Assembly (NCBI GenBank): GCA_965233625.1
Contig: OZ247499.1
Coordinates: 1,178,001-1,242,000 of the forward strand
Reading direction: 5' to 3'
Source of the DNA: G965233625 sp965233625
GTDB taxonomy: Bacteria; Planctomycetota; Planctomycetia; Pirellulales; Pirellulaceae
Length of the DNA stretch: 64,000 bases
Position 1 is the stretch's first letter; each line of letters opens with the position of its first letter. Below, piece after piece: positions 43,502 to 54,000 of this stretch. The position numbers and the translations under genes are program-made. The notes beneath the pieces were generated by a model that saw only the letters and a program-made list of their open reading frames with translations, did no database searches and was not told the origin of the DNA.

Positions 43502-44836
43502 CTACATGTTGTAGCCAAACTCCCAGCCAGCGCGTGGCTTCCGGCTGAGTAAACCGTTGGCTTTGTCATTGTTGAAGCGACCTTGCTTCATGTTGTAGGT
43601 CACTTTTTCGCCAGTGATGCACGCCACGTTGCCAGCGAGAATGATCTCCGTGAGCCTTGCAGAATACTCGAAATTCGAACTGGGGCGAGGTGCGTTACTA
43701 TCGCGGCACGCGTCGAGAAATGCGAAGTCGTGGCTGCGTGATCGTGGAATCAGACGCTTGGGGGCGCCAGTCTGGCGGGCAAACGTTTCCGGCCATAACT
43801 TCACCTCGCCACAATGACTTCCCGATGTCATAAGACCCTTCGATCCGATGTAGTAAGTTCCTTCAGACAGCAGCTTCTTTCCTTCTGGCCAGTTCTGCGG
43901 CTGTACTGGATGCAGACCGCCTTGATACCAGGTTAACGATACTGGCGGCATGTCGCCGCGTGCGGGAAACTGGTAAACGATCTTTGCCTGCTTGGGAAAT
44001 CCGTCGCCAGTTACTCTGCCAGTTTGTGCATGAACGCTAAACGACTCGACCTCGTGCAGCTTTAATCCCCACACGGCTCCATCGATCGTATGACATCCCA
44101 TATCGCCGAGCGAACCAGTGCCGAAGGGCAACCATCCCCGCCAACTGAACGGATGTAGACCGTCGTGATAGTCGCGGTGAGGCGCCGGGCCAAGCCACGC
44201 CTGCCAGTCAAGTCCTGCCGGTAAGGGCTTTTTCGTTTTCGTGGCCTGGGCGCTGAACTTCCGGTTCGAAACAGCATGAACTTCGCGGACCACTCCCAAC
44301 GACCCGCCGCGTAGATGTTCAACGATCTGCCGGATAGATTCGCTTGAATGCCCCTGGTTTCCCATTTGTGTAGGAACGCCCTTTTTCGCAGCGGCTTCGC
44401 GCAGCTTACGGGCTTCGTAGAGCGACCAGGTGAGCGGCTTTTCGCAGTAAACGCCGGCCCCGTTTTCGATCGCCCTCATTGAAGCGGCAAAGTGCGTATG
44501 ATCGGGCGTACCAACCCAAACTGCATCGAGATCCTGGTGCTTATCGAACAGTTTGCGGAAATCGGTGTAGTGCCTGGTTGAGGGCGATTCACGTTTCACG
44601 CGTTCCAGATTCTGCTTGCCGCGGCCTAGCGGGTCGACTTCGGCGACGGCTACAAGGTGTTCCTTTAATCCGCTATGTATTCCCGCACCAGCGCGCCCGC
44701 CGGCGCCGATCGATGCCATGCGGAGTTTCTCGTTCCGTTGATAGGTAAACGCAACCCCTGGCGCTGTGATGATGGTCACACTCGCAAAAAATCCAGTTTT
44801 AAGAAACTGGCGACGCGGTTTTCCAGGCGTATTCAT
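43502..44836 (-). CDS. Exported Gfo/Idh/MocA family oxidoreductase
   Basis: 444 residues with a Tat-like signal (NTPGKPRRQFLKTGFFASVT). Rossmann-type start KLRMASIGAGGRAGAGIHSG, family signature CEKPLTWSLYEARKLREAAA, then PTQMGNQGHSSESIRQIVEH. The C-terminal part has GSLGDMGCHTIDGAVWGLKL and a final segment LTEIILAGNVACITGEKVTY that is typical of planctomycete sugar dehydrogenases of this type. It lies 75 bases after an enolase-superfamily gene, in a minus-strand group divergent from a sulfatase, which suggests oxidation of a sugar released from a sulfated polymer. Confidence 0.93.
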   Translation of the reverse strand: MNTPGKPRRQFLKTGFFASVTIITAPGVAFTYQRNEKLRMASIGAGGRAGAGIHSGLKEHLVAVAEVDPLGRGKQNLERVKRESPSTRHYTDFRKLFDKHQDLDAVWVGTPDHTHFAASMRAIENGAGVYCEKPLTWSLYEARKLREAAAKKGVPTQMGNQGHSSESIRQIVEHLRGGSLGVVREVHAVSNRKFSAQATKTKKPLPAGLDWQAWLGPAPHRDYHDGLHPFSWRGWLPFGTGSLGDMGCHTIDGAVWGLKLHEVESFSVHAQTGRVTGDGFPKQAKIVYQFPARGDMPPVSLTWYQGGLHPVQPQNWPEGKKLLSEGTYYIGSKGLMTSGSHCGEVKLWPETFARQTGAPKRLIPRSRSHDFAFLDACRDSNAPRPSSNFEYSARLTEIILAGNVACITGEKVTYNMKQGRFNNDKANGLLSRKPRAGWEFGYNM

Positions 44837-44911
44837 TCTATTCTCCTCTGACCGAAACCAGGTGAAATTTACTCGTGCATCTTGCGGCTTGGCTCTGAGA
44901 ATCCAACGCCG

Positions 44912-46174
44912 TTAACCGCGCACCAGTTCAGCGCGACCAATATAGTTCTTGTCGATCGTGACGCCAGCGCCGGGTCCTGACGGCGCTCGCATGATGCCTT
45001 TCTTACATTTAAGGGTGGAAGTCGGGCAATCGATGGGAACGCGGCTGGCTCCTTTGAATTCCTGGAATGCGCCCGCGTTGGGAATGTACGATGCAAAATG
45101 AAGCACGTAGAGGTAACCCAGGCCAGCCCCCGACATATGCACCGTGCACGGCATACCAGCCAGAGCCGCCATGCGTGCTACACGCGTGCAGCGGATAAAG
45201 CCGCCGAAATAATGCAGGTCGGGCTGCACGATGTCGATAGCGCGGTTTTTTATCGCCCAGCGGAAACGACGCATACTGAATTCCTGCTCGCCACCGGCGA
45301 CGGGGATGGTCAGCGCATCGGCGACTTGTTTTGTCTCCCAAAGATGATCGAACGGGCACGGCTCTTCAAAGAAAGCATAGCCGTGCTTCTGCATCAGGCG
45401 TCCGGTGCGGATCGCGTGGGCGACGTCGTAGGAACTGTTAGAGTCGGCGTACAACGTCATCTTGTCACCGAATTCGCGTCGCACCAGCGGGATGAGCGTG
45501 TCGCTGCGTCCGGGTCGTGAATCGCGGTTGTTGCTCATACGCCCGCCCAGACGGAACTTCAGCGCGGCGGCGCCCGTTTGCGTTACCAGCCGCTGCAAGT
45601 GCTTAATTTCCTGCGCCGGCGAGTTGCCGCGGTTACTGCTTGCCGGGTAAACGGGAATGTCGCGCCGCACAACGCCGCCAAACAACTCGCCTAGGGATTT
45701 GCCGCTGGATTGCCCCAGCAGATCGAGAATCGCAATCTCCGCCGCGGCGACGCACACCCAGAACGCCAGCCCTTGCCACTTGTAGTTACTGCCGGCGCGA
45801 TATAGTTCATCCAGTAGCGGTTCAATCCGACGGGCGTCTTTCCCAACAAAAAACGGAGCCACCCGGCGCAAGAAGATGGGATACGCCTCGCGCATGCGGC
45901 TTGAGTTTGGAACGATGACCGATTCGCCCCCATCCTTCGAGCGTACTCGCACCAGGAATTCATCGCCGTTGCGCAGCAGTTCTATCGATTCAATAAGCAC
46001 TGGCTCGGTAAGCGAAGCCAGTTTCAAAACAGAAGCCTGCGACGCAGCCTGCAATTCGGCATCGGTCGGCTGCTTGCCGGCTGGCTTTTCGTCGACAGTG
46101 TCCGCGTGCAGTAGGCCCGGAGCAGCGGCAAACGCAGCAGCGCCCGTAACGAAATGGCGGCGATGCAGTTTCAT
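44912..46174 (-). CDS. Enolase-superfamily (mandelate racemase-like) exported enzyme
   Basis: 420 residues with a signal (MKLHRRHFVTGAAAFAAAPG). The barrel carries a catalytic-lysine-type motif (AALKFRLGG) and the three metal carboxylates expected for this superfamily: Asp244 (LYADSNSSYD), Glu270 (FFEEPCP) and Glu296 (VAGGEQEF). A possible general base His lies near TVHMSGAGLG. Members abstract a proton alpha to a carboxylate to dehydrate or racemise sugar acids with Mg2+. Neighbours (Gfo/Idh dehydrogenase, LamG protein, divergent sulfatase) fit sugar-acid catabolism. Export by a Tat-like signal is unusual for the superfamily outside planctomycetes. Confidence 0.9.
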   Translation of the reverse strand: MKLHRRHFVTGAAAFAAAPGLLHADTVDEKPAGKQPTDAELQAASQASVLKLASLTEPVLIESIELLRNGDEFLVRVRSKDGGESVIVPNSSRMREAYPIFLRRVAPFFVGKDARRIEPLLDELYRAGSNYKWQGLAFWVCVAAAEIAILDLLGQSSGKSLGELFGGVVRRDIPVYPASSNRGNSPAQEIKHLQRLVTQTGAAALKFRLGGRMSNNRDSRPGRSDTLIPLVRREFGDKMTLYADSNSSYDVAHAIRTGRLMQKHGYAFFEEPCPFDHLWETKQVADALTIPVAGGEQEFSMRRFRWAIKNRAIDIVQPDLHYFGGFIRCTRVARMAALAGMPCTVHMSGAGLGYLYVLHFASYIPNAGAFQEFKGASRVPIDCPTSTLKCKKGIMRAPSGPGAGVTIDKNYIGRAELVRG

Positions 46175-46332
46175 GGCGTGGCTTTCTTTAACTCAAGGGA
46201 ACGTGCGTGCATTCGTTGTAACCAATCGCCGCGGGGAGGGTGACCGCCGCGGTGATACCTGCTGGCGTTGCGCCGCGTATCAGCACCCCGGTTGAGGCAG
46301 TCGAACCAGACGGCTTCTGATTGCAGCGAGTG

Positions 46333-47343
46333 TCACTTTTTCTTCGATGCGTTCAGCGCCGCGATATTTGCAGACTGGTGCAACTTAAGAATTTCCGCGT
46401 CGCTCAGCGCGCGATTAAAAACCGCCAGGCCGCCGAACCGGCCGATGGTGGCTTCTCTCGTGAACGAGCCGACAGCGTAGCGCGCACCAACCGTGAAGTC
46501 TGACCCGCCGCCGGGCTTCGTTTTCGCATGCTCGGCCGGATCGTACTGAAAGATGCCGCGGCCGTGGTAGTACGGATTCATGCCGCGGTCGCTCCCGCCG
46601 GGGCCTTCCTTGGTGAAGTAACGGTCGGTCCGGCGATCCTTCTTTGCATCTAGCTTGCGCTTCTCCAGCACGCCATTGATGTATGCACGGATATACTCGC
46701 CGTCGTAAGTGAAGGCCAGCGTGCACCACTGCTCTTCGGGTACTTTGCTGGCTGAGGCCGCGTAGTCGGCACACCAGGGAAACGCGCTTCCGTCAGCCCG
46801 CCGGGTCACGCCGCCTTCGCTGGAAATATGGGGCGTCAGTTGCTTAGGGCCGCCGTAGGTAGGCATGTTCATCAGCATCGCATACTGACGCGTACCGGAA
46901 TCGTCATTGCGACCTTTCCCTTCGCTCCACATGCCGGCAATGGTGCGGCTTTGTTGCAGATTCACGATCCGCACCACCGCGAACATACTCACCTGCGCTT
47001 CCGGGCCGGCGATGTTCAGCGGCCCCGTTTCCGCGTAGGGAATTTTGAAATAGTGCTTCCCATCCAATTCAGCCGCATAGCCGGAATACGGTCCGCCCGC
47101 CACGCGGGGAATCGTGCCGCCCACTTCACGCAGCGGCAACGACTCTTTCGTTCCGCTGGAAACGCGAGGTTCGCCTGCTTCTTCTGCAAACGTCCAGAAC
47201 GCCACCAGCCCAGGCATCCTCTCAACCACCTTGCCGTCGCCGGTAGGCTCCGCAGCAAAGCAAGCCGTTGAAAGAAGTGCAAACACCACGAAAGTTAACC
47301 CTGCGAAAGATTTCGTTAGGATTCTGCAAGCCATCTCGATCAT
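46333..47343 (-). CDS. Exported LamG/concanavalin-like domain protein
   Basis: 336 residues (a second ATG four codons in is possible). Signal peptide ([20 protein letters not shown]) followed by one LamG-like lectin fold spanning most of the protein: [60 protein letters not shown] and the usual close [20 protein letters not shown]. The protein likely binds a polysaccharide outside the cell or in the periplasm. It is first of three minus-strand genes and is divergent from the sulfatase gene, with about 190 bases between them that should contain both promoters. Confidence 0.88.
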   Translation of the reverse strand: MIEMACRILTKSFAGLTFVVFALLSTACFAAEPTGDGKVVERMPGLVAFWTFAEEAGEPRVSSGTKESLPLREVGGTIPRVAGGPYSGYAAELDGKHYFKIPYAETGPLNIAGPEAQVSMFAVVRIVNLQQSRTIAGMWSEGKGRNDDSGTRQYAMLMNMPTYGGPKQLTPHISSEGGVTRRADGSAFPWCADYAASASKVPEEQWCTLAFTYDGEYIRAYINGVLEKRKLDAKKDRRTDRYFTKEGPGGSDRGMNPYYHGRGIFQYDPAEHAKTKPGGGSDFTVGARYAVGSFTREATIGRFGGLAVFNRALSDAEILKLHQSANIAALNASKKK

Positions 47344-47531
47344 TCCGTGTCAGCCAGTATTATCGGAATCGTCCTCAATCATAATAACTGCCGAGTTACG
47401 CCGAGGGGGCGTGCGACGGGTTATGAAAGAAACCCGGCAAAGCGGAAAAGGATGATTCACAACAAGTCAAATGCTAGGTTGGCTGGAATACCGGCCGCCC
47501 GGCATCCATCACCAACCAGAATGCAATTCAA

Positions 47532-50150
47532 ATGACCGCAACCGCGCCATACCCGTTAGCGATCTTCGCAATCGTTGCACTCGTTTTCTGCCAGACGGCT
47601 ACCCACGCACGCGGCGAAGAGACACGACCGAATATTCTGCTGATCGTCGCCGACGACCTTGGTTTCAGCGATCCCGGTTGTTATGGAAGCGAGATCGAAA
47701 CACCCAATCTGGACCGGCTTGCAAAAGGCGGCCTGCGATTGACGCAGTTCTATACCACCGGCCGGTGCTGCCCTTCCCGCGCAAGCATTCTGACGGGCTA
47801 CTACCCGCACCGGGTTGGACTCGGGCACATGACAAAAGATATCGGGCGCCCTGGATACCGCGGCCGTGTTTCAGACAACGTGCAGACGATTGCCGAAAGG
47901 CTGAACGGCAGCGGCTACCGTTCGTTTCTCGCAGGCAAATGGCACCTTGGCACCGATGACCCGGTGAAACACGGTTTCGAGGAATTCTACGGTACCCTGG
48001 TCAGTGCGAAAACCTTCTGGGATCCTGACCACTTTTTACGGTTGCCCGAAGGCAAGGTTGCCCGAAGTTACAAACCCGGTGAATTTTACGGCACGAGCGC
48101 GCTTGCGGATCACGCAATTGAGTTTCTTGAACAAGCACATGAAACTCCGGGTAAACCCTGGTTCCTGTATCTGGCATTCAATGCGCCGCACTTCCCGCTG
48201 CACGCCCCACAGAAAACGATTGCCAAGTACGCTGGCCGCTACAGCGAAGGCTGGGATGCGCTGCGTGAAAAACGTCTGACGCGGATGAAGCAGCTGGGCG
48301 TTGTTCCGGAAGCCACGAAGCTCTCGCCACGATCGCCCTACTACGATTGGGGCAAGTCCGAAGGCGCTGCAAACCCGCCGTGGAAGTCGTTGCCGGAAGA
48401 ACGCAAAGCAGACCTCGCGCGGCGGATGGCGATATACGCAGCCATGGTCGACGAGATGGACCAGAGTATCGGCCGCGTGCTTGCCGTGCTGAAACGTCGC
48501 GGCGAGTTAGAAAACACGTTGATCCTTTTCACTTCCGACAACGGCGCCTGCGCTGAATGGGATGCGATGGGGTTCGATATCAAGTCTGGCCCGCAGAATA
48601 TACTGCATCGCGATGAGCAGATAGATCAGATGGGATCGGCCGGCACGTTTCACAGCGCCGGCTCGGGGTGGGCGAATGCTTCTAACACGCCGTGGCGGCT
48701 ATACAAGCATTTCAATCACGAAGGAGGCATTGCCACGCCCTGCATCATTCACTGGCCCGCCCACATGAGCCGGCCTGCCGGAGCCATCGATGCGACACCG
48801 GCGCACCTGATCGACATTGTGCCAACCTTGCTCAACGCGGCCAGAGTCACCACGCCAAAGACCGGTGACAGTATCGAACTTCCTGGTAAAAGCCTGCTGC
48901 CTCTGCTTGCGGGAAAGCAGCTAGCCGATCGCGCGCTGTACTTCGAACACGAAGGCAACCGGGCAGTCCGGCAGGGCCGCTGGAAGCTGGTCGCGCTGCG
49001 AGATAAACGCTGGGAGCTATACAACGTCGCAACCGACCGCACAGAAACGCACGATTTAGCTGCAAAGCACCCCGAAGTTGCCAAGCGGCTTTCCGGCGCA
49101 TGGGACCGCTGGGCGAAAGAGAATCAGGTTACACCCCTTCCGGAGGATTACGGTGTTGAATACCTCCCGGTCGCAACCCGGAATACATCACAGATATCGC
49201 AGATGTTCGCGGCGCGAGGATTTTCGCTGCGCGAGGTGAAGTTGCCAAAGAAATCCGACGTGTTTCCAGTTCAGAAGCTTCAACATGTAAAGTTCGAAAC
49301 CGTGGCTAAGTTCGACTGGTTTCCCGAAGGGCCAGTCTATAGACCGGCCGATGACAGTTATTTCTTTTCGGGTAACCGCTCGCTGACCCGCGTCGAATCC
49401 GACGGGCGATTGCGTGAAGTTCTGGGACAACCTGGCGGCGGTGGCTTGCATTTCCTTCCAGATGGCTCGGTCCTGACCGTGGGGCACTCCGGGTTACGTA
49501 GAATGTTTCCGGACGGGCGCGTCGCGTTGCTGGCAGACGGCAAAGAAACCGGCGCCGGGAACGATTTGACCGTAGGAATTCACAACGAGATTTACTTCAG
49601 CGTTCCCAAGGCAGGCATCTATCGCCTGACTGCTGGTGCGAATGGGCGGCTCGAAAAGGTCGCTGATCAGGGATGTAACGGCCTCGAAGTGGATCCGGCC
49701 GGAAAGTTTCTTTACGTTGTCCGCAGCAGCGTACAACGATACGCCATCGACATCACAAAGAGCGTGCTGGGCAAACCAGAAACGGTCCACAAATTTCCCA
49801 AGGGCGAAGGGGGCGGCGATGGATGCACGTTCGATGCGTTCGGCAACTTCTACAGCATGCAATTCCGCACCGGCACGATTCGGGTAATTTCTCCCCGCGA
49901 CAAGAGTCTGATCGCGCAGGTCCGCGTAGGTGTCACTCCGGCCTCCAATCTTACCTTCGGCGGGCGCGGGAATAGGGAGTTATTCGTGACAGCAGGCTCG
50001 CCCAAAAACAAAAACTGTCAGGTCATGAGGGCGAAAACCGGTATCACGGGTTTCAGCGGCCATTCCGGGGCGACAACGTACCCCATTGTCCGCTACCTCG
50101 ATCAACGCGGAGACGTAGAAGCATTTACCACCTCTGAACAGCGAAAGTAG
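47532..50150 (+). CDS. Sulfatase fused to an SMP-30/gluconolactonase-like propeller
   Basis: 872 residues, signal peptide (LAIFAIVALVFCQTATHARG). The arylsulfatase part (about 35-545) begins with NILLIVADDLGFSDPGCYGS, giving the metal-binding Asp pair. The formylglycine site is Cys79 in CCPSR (79-83). TLILFTSDNGA gives the second metal pair, and KWHLG the active-site Lys/His. The C-terminal part (about 585-872) is a six-bladed propeller of the SMP-30 type: EGPVYRPADDSYFFSG with Glu599, AGNDLTVGIHNEIYFSV with Asn677, and GGGDGCTFDAFGNFYSM. Fusion of a sulfatase with a lactonase-like domain could couple desulfation to hydrolysis of a sugar lactone; that coupling is an inference. It is divergent from genes for a sugar dehydrogenase and an enolase-type enzyme. 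Confidence 0.93.
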   Translation: MTATAPYPLAIFAIVALVFCQTATHARGEETRPNILLIVADDLGFSDPGCYGSEIETPNLDRLAKGGLRLTQFYTTGRCCPSRASILTGYYPHRVGLGHMTKDIGRPGYRGRVSDNVQTIAERLNGSGYRSFLAGKWHLGTDDPVKHGFEEFYGTLVSAKTFWDPDHFLRLPEGKVARSYKPGEFYGTSALADHAIEFLEQAHETPGKPWFLYLAFNAPHFPLHAPQKTIAKYAGRYSEGWDALREKRLTRMKQLGVVPEATKLSPRSPYYDWGKSEGAANPPWKSLPEERKADLARRMAIYAAMVDEMDQSIGRVLAVLKRRGELENTLILFTSDNGACAEWDAMGFDIKSGPQNILHRDEQIDQMGSAGTFHSAGSGWANASNTPWRLYKHFNHEGGIATPCIIHWPAHMSRPAGAIDATPAHLIDIVPTLLNAARVTTPKTGDSIELPGKSLLPLLAGKQLADRALYFEHEGNRAVRQGRWKLVALRDKRWELYNVATDRTETHDLAAKHPEVAKRLSGAWDRWAKENQVTPLPEDYGVEYLPVATRNTSQISQMFAARGFSLREVKLPKKSDVFPVQKLQHVKFETVAKFDWFPEGPVYRPADDSYFFSGNRSLTRVESDGRLREVLGQPGGGGLHFLPDGSVLTVGHSGLRRMFPDGRVALLADGKETGAGNDLTVGIHNEIYFSVPKAGIYRLTAGANGRLEKVADQGCNGLEVDPAGKFLYVVRSSVQRYAIDITKSVLGKPETVHKFPKGEGGGDGCTFDAFGNFYSMQFRTGTIRVISPRDKSLIAQVRVGVTPASNLTFGGRGNRELFVTAGSPKNKNCQVMRAKTGITGFSGHSGATTYPIVRYLDQRGDVEAFTTSEQRK

Positions 50151-50310
50151 ACTACCGCTCTTCAAAGTTGCCCATCCAGGATCAAGTATCTCCGATCTAT
50201 GCTCAACGCACCTTTATCTGTGACGCAGAGTCTGAATCTTCTCAGTTTGGCCGACGTGATCTAAACAAGCCGAGTGACGATTCACTTGTGTATTGTATTG
50301 GGCCTCGTTG

Positions 50311-50323
50311 TAGAATGAGCGTA
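50311..50323 (+). promoter_or_regulatory. -10-like TAGAAT placed for a leaderless sigma mRNA
   Basis: TAGAAT at 50311-50316 matches the TATAAT consensus at five of six bases. Counting seven bases downstream puts the transcription start on the A of the ATG at 50323. A weak -35 (TTGTGT, 50286) has a long 19-base spacer. No Shine-Dalgarno is visible, which fits a leaderless message. Confidence 0.3.
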
Positions 50324-50916
50324 TGAAGGAATCGTCGTTTGACACGTCTCTTACTCTGCTAGATCATTTGCAGCACCAGGTTGGCACTGGCGCCTGGGAT
50401 ACTCTTGTGCAACTGTACTCGCCGTTGCTACGAATCTGGATAGTCCGGTACGACGTTCAGCCAGCCGACGCTGACGATATGATCCAGGAAGTGCTGGTCG
50501 TGGTGGTTCGCGAGTTGTCAGAATTCCAGCACAACTACCGGGCCGGCGCCTTTCGAACCTGGCTACGGCGAATTCTGATTAACCGCCTGCGAAACTTCTG
50601 GCGCAATCGCGGGCGTGACGGCGAATGTGGCGGCAGCGAGCTTGCCCGCAAGCTTCAGGAATTCGAAGACCCTAACAGCGCTCTCAGCTTGATGTGGGAT
50701 CGCGACCACAACCGCCATCTAGTCTCAAAGTTACTCGGTTTTATTGAAAACCGATTTACAGAATCAACCAGAGAAGCGTTCCGGCGGGTGGCCGTTGACG
50801 GAGCAACTATCAATGAAGTTGCCGCCGAACTCGATATGCCCCGAAACGCCGTCATTCAAGCTAAGTCCCGTGTAACACGGGAATTGCGGCGTCTGGGGCA
50901 AGGTATGATCGATTGA
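50323..50916 (+). CDS. ECF sigma factor of the kinase-associated type
   Basis: 197 residues. Sigma2: LVQLYSPLLRIWIVRYDVQP, ADADDMIQEVLVVVVRELSE and FRTWLRRILINRLRNFWRNR. Sigma4: FTESTREAFRRVAVDGATIN then EVAAELDMPRNAVIQAKSRV and a basic end. The next gene on the same strand, 117 bases downstream, encodes a Ser/Thr kinase that begins with a zinc-finger anti-sigma-type domain. ECF groups linked to Ser/Thr kinases are known in planctomycetes, and this pair fits that pattern. The sigma is therefore probably controlled by its kinase neighbour and not by a FecR protein. Confidence 0.93.
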   Translation: MKESSFDTSLTLLDHLQHQVGTGAWDTLVQLYSPLLRIWIVRYDVQPADADDMIQEVLVVVVRELSEFQHNYRAGAFRTWLRRILINRLRNFWRNRGRDGECGGSELARKLQEFEDPNSALSLMWDRDHNRHLVSKLLGFIENRFTESTREAFRRVAVDGATINEVAAELDMPRNAVIQAKSRVTRELRRLGQGMID

Positions 50917-50929
50917 AAATCAGACAACG

Positions 50930-50982
50930 CTGAAAATTTTTTCAGATTTTTCCAGGTTTGCTGGCGATTATTGCCCCGCCAG
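50930..50982 (+). promoter_or_regulatory. Two inverted repeats between the sigma and kinase genes
   Basis: First CTGAAAATTTTTTCAG (50930-50945), an AT-rich palindrome. Second CTGGCG-N10-CGCCAG (50961-50982). They lie between the sigma stop and the kinase start and could be an attenuator, a terminator or a regulator site; the sequence does not decide. Confidence 0.3.
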
Positions 50983-51033
50983 TGCTCTTTCCTTTTGAAA
51001 AACACTGCGTTTCCCTGCTGAAAGAGTAAAACC

Positions 51034-54000
51034 GTGTCTACACATCAGACGCATCCGAGTCATCAGGAACTACGGGATTACCTGGCGGGCAAGCTGAACG
51101 CCGTCGCTTCCGATGCGATCGAAAAGCATCTTGATTGTTGTGAGGCATGTTGCGATTTCCTCGGCGAAGTACCTGCCGACGACACCGTGGTGGTGGCCCT
51201 GCGAGAGGATCCCGGCACATCCGTTTCTGATGATTCTGGCGAGGCGGAACTATCGGACGTAACCATCGCCGTGCCCGCTGAGAAACAGACACATTCTCCA
51301 GGCGGCGACGCCACAGAGTTCGGAGAAGCAGCCGCAACCATCGGGCAACTACCACCCGAACTGCGAGATCATCCCCGTTACCGGGTTGTGAGAATTCTTG
51401 GCCGCGGCGGCATGGGCGATGTGTATAAAGCCGAGCATAAGGTGATGAACCGCACGGTGGCTTTGAAAGTCATCAAGCCGCAACTGGTCAGGAATGAAGC
51501 CGCGGTGCGCAGATTCCATCGTGAAGTTCAGGCAGCCGCCCAGTTGCGCCATACGAACATTGTGACGGCTTTCGACGCTGAACAGGCAGGCGACTTGCAC
51601 TACCTTGTGATGGAATTTGTCGATGGCGTTGATCTCGATGAAGTCATCCGCGCCGACGGGCGCATGGCGGTGGCAGATGCGTGCGATTACATCCGGCAGA
51701 CGGCTGAAGGCTTGCAGCACGCGCACGACCTTGGCATGGTGCATCGTGATATAAAGCCTCACAACCTGATGATCGAACAGCAGGTAGGATCGATTTCCGG
51801 CGATGCCACCGTCGTCAAAATTCTCGACTTCGGCCTTGCCAATTTTGCCAATGAAACGGCGGCAGACGAAATAGGCGACGGCAGCGAAACTGCCGAAGCC
51901 CCCGCGCTCCATCAACTCACCCAGATGGGAACGATGATGGGAACGCCCGATTACATTGCGCCCGAGCAGGCTCAAGATGCCAGCACCGCCGACATACGCG
52001 CCGACATTTACAGCCTGGGCTGCACGTTTTACACATTGCTGACCGGCAAGGCTCCATACTCCGGTGGTTCGGTGATGGAAAAGGTCAAAGCGCACACTCA
52101 GCAGGACGCCGCCCCGTTATCGGACTTCCGCGACGATGTGCCCGCCGAAGTCGAATCTGTGCTGCGTAAAATGATGGCGAAAGACCCTGGTGACCGTTTC
52201 CAGGCTCCTATCGAAGTCGCCCGTGCGATTCAAGCAATACTATCACCGGCTCGCCCCGCGCCCGAGGCGAAACCAGCTCCGCCGCGGCTTGGATTCAACC
52301 GGCAACCCGCAGTATCGCCAACGCTGCTTGCCGCAGCCGGAATTCTTCTTTTCACACTTGCCATAGTCGCCGCTGGCGTCGTGTTCTATGTGAAGACGAA
52401 TCAAGGAGTGGTGCGAGTAGAAGTAAATGACGAAAACCTGTACGTCGCGGTCAACGGACGGGTTTTGAATGTGAACGACGGCCAGAAAACTCTATCGGTA
52501 TCGCCCGGCCGGAACACGCTCGTTGTGAAACAGGGCGGATTCACACTAGAGACCGACCACTTTCAGATTCGCCGGGGCGAAACGGTGGTGTTTAAGGTCG
52601 AACTGCTCAAGGACCAGTTTGTTGTCAGTAGAGATGGTTCGGTGCTCGCCAAGGGAAAACTGCCCCCGGATGCCGGCGGCATAGGCCCGCTTGCTCCGTA
52701 CGACTTCACACTGGTGCATACGATGCTGGGGCATCGCAACAGGGTCGAAGCGCTCACGATTTCACCAGACCGGAAGAGAATTCTGTCGGCGGGCAAAGCA
52801 TGGGGCGGATCGGTTTTTCTGTGGGATCTGCACGCAGGAAAGCAGCAAAGAATGCTGCCATATAGAAAGCCTGACGGCTCTCCGGCTGCGGCATGTTTTT
52901 GCGCCAATGGGCAGATGGCGCTAACTACGACAAGCGGTAGGTTAGTCCTATTTGCAGAAGATGGTTCACACCAGCAGAGCGTTGAGGCACATTCTGCCAC
53001 CAGTACGGCCATCGCGTCTGTGCCGGGCACATCGAACGTGGTAACGGGCGGCTTCGACGGAAAAATCTTTCTGTTCGATGCCTCAACAGGCAAGAAGCTC
53101 GCTTCGACCGACGCCGGCAGAGACCCACCACGGAGCGACAAACGCCACGTTTACGGTCTGGCTGTATCAGATGACGGACGATATTTAGTGGCTCAGGACC
53201 GCCGCGAGATTGTGCTGTGGGATGCACATACATTGAAGCCGCTCCGCACGTTGCACACGCTTAACGGCGCCAACGAACCTGTCTGGACAATCGACTTCTC
53301 GGATGATGGAAGCCAGGTCGTCGTTGCTACACAAAGGGAAGGCATCCTGCTACTTGATGTCGCCAGCGGCAAACTGCTGCGGACGATTGCCGGCGACAAC
53401 CACCCGGATGTGCGGATTCTTACCGAAGGTCAGATTCTTGAAGCCGGTTACGCAGGTACGCTTCGACTATGGGACGCTACCACCGGCAACATGCTGGCGC
53501 AATCGAAAACGCAAGAGAACAGCGTGCTTGCCCTGTCGCCAGACGGACAATATGTCGTCACCGCTGGAGGACCAGTTGAACAAAAACGCGGAGCCGACAA
53601 CGCGGTGCGAGTGTGGCTTCTACCGCAAAGTGTCTGGCCAGTAGATAACAAAGCGAAACAGATCGTTCACGACCACAAATTCGAGTTTCACCGGGGCAAG
53701 ATCGAAGTGCTCAACGTCTCGCCCGATGGCAGATTTCTGCTGTCTGCCGATGCTCGCGGCAAGCTTGCAGTCTGGAACACTCAAACGCTGAAGTATGCAG
53801 GCGCATGGCAGGCGGATAGCTTCGTCCGCGAGGCGCGATTTACCAGCGATAGCAAGCGGATTGTATCCACCGGCAAAGACCGCATGCTGCGCATCTGGGA
53901 CGCTGCCTCTGGCAAACGGCTCAAGGAGTATCAATTGTCGCATGGCTCGGCGATGGACATAACAGCCGATGACCGTCTGGCCGCAGTCGCCGGGCATGGC

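Noticed and set aside
43253..43552. Plus-strand frame of 99 residues in the 455-base gap
   Set aside because: TTG start, Arg/Ser-rich, overlaps the end of the Gfo/Idh gene and has no domain pattern.
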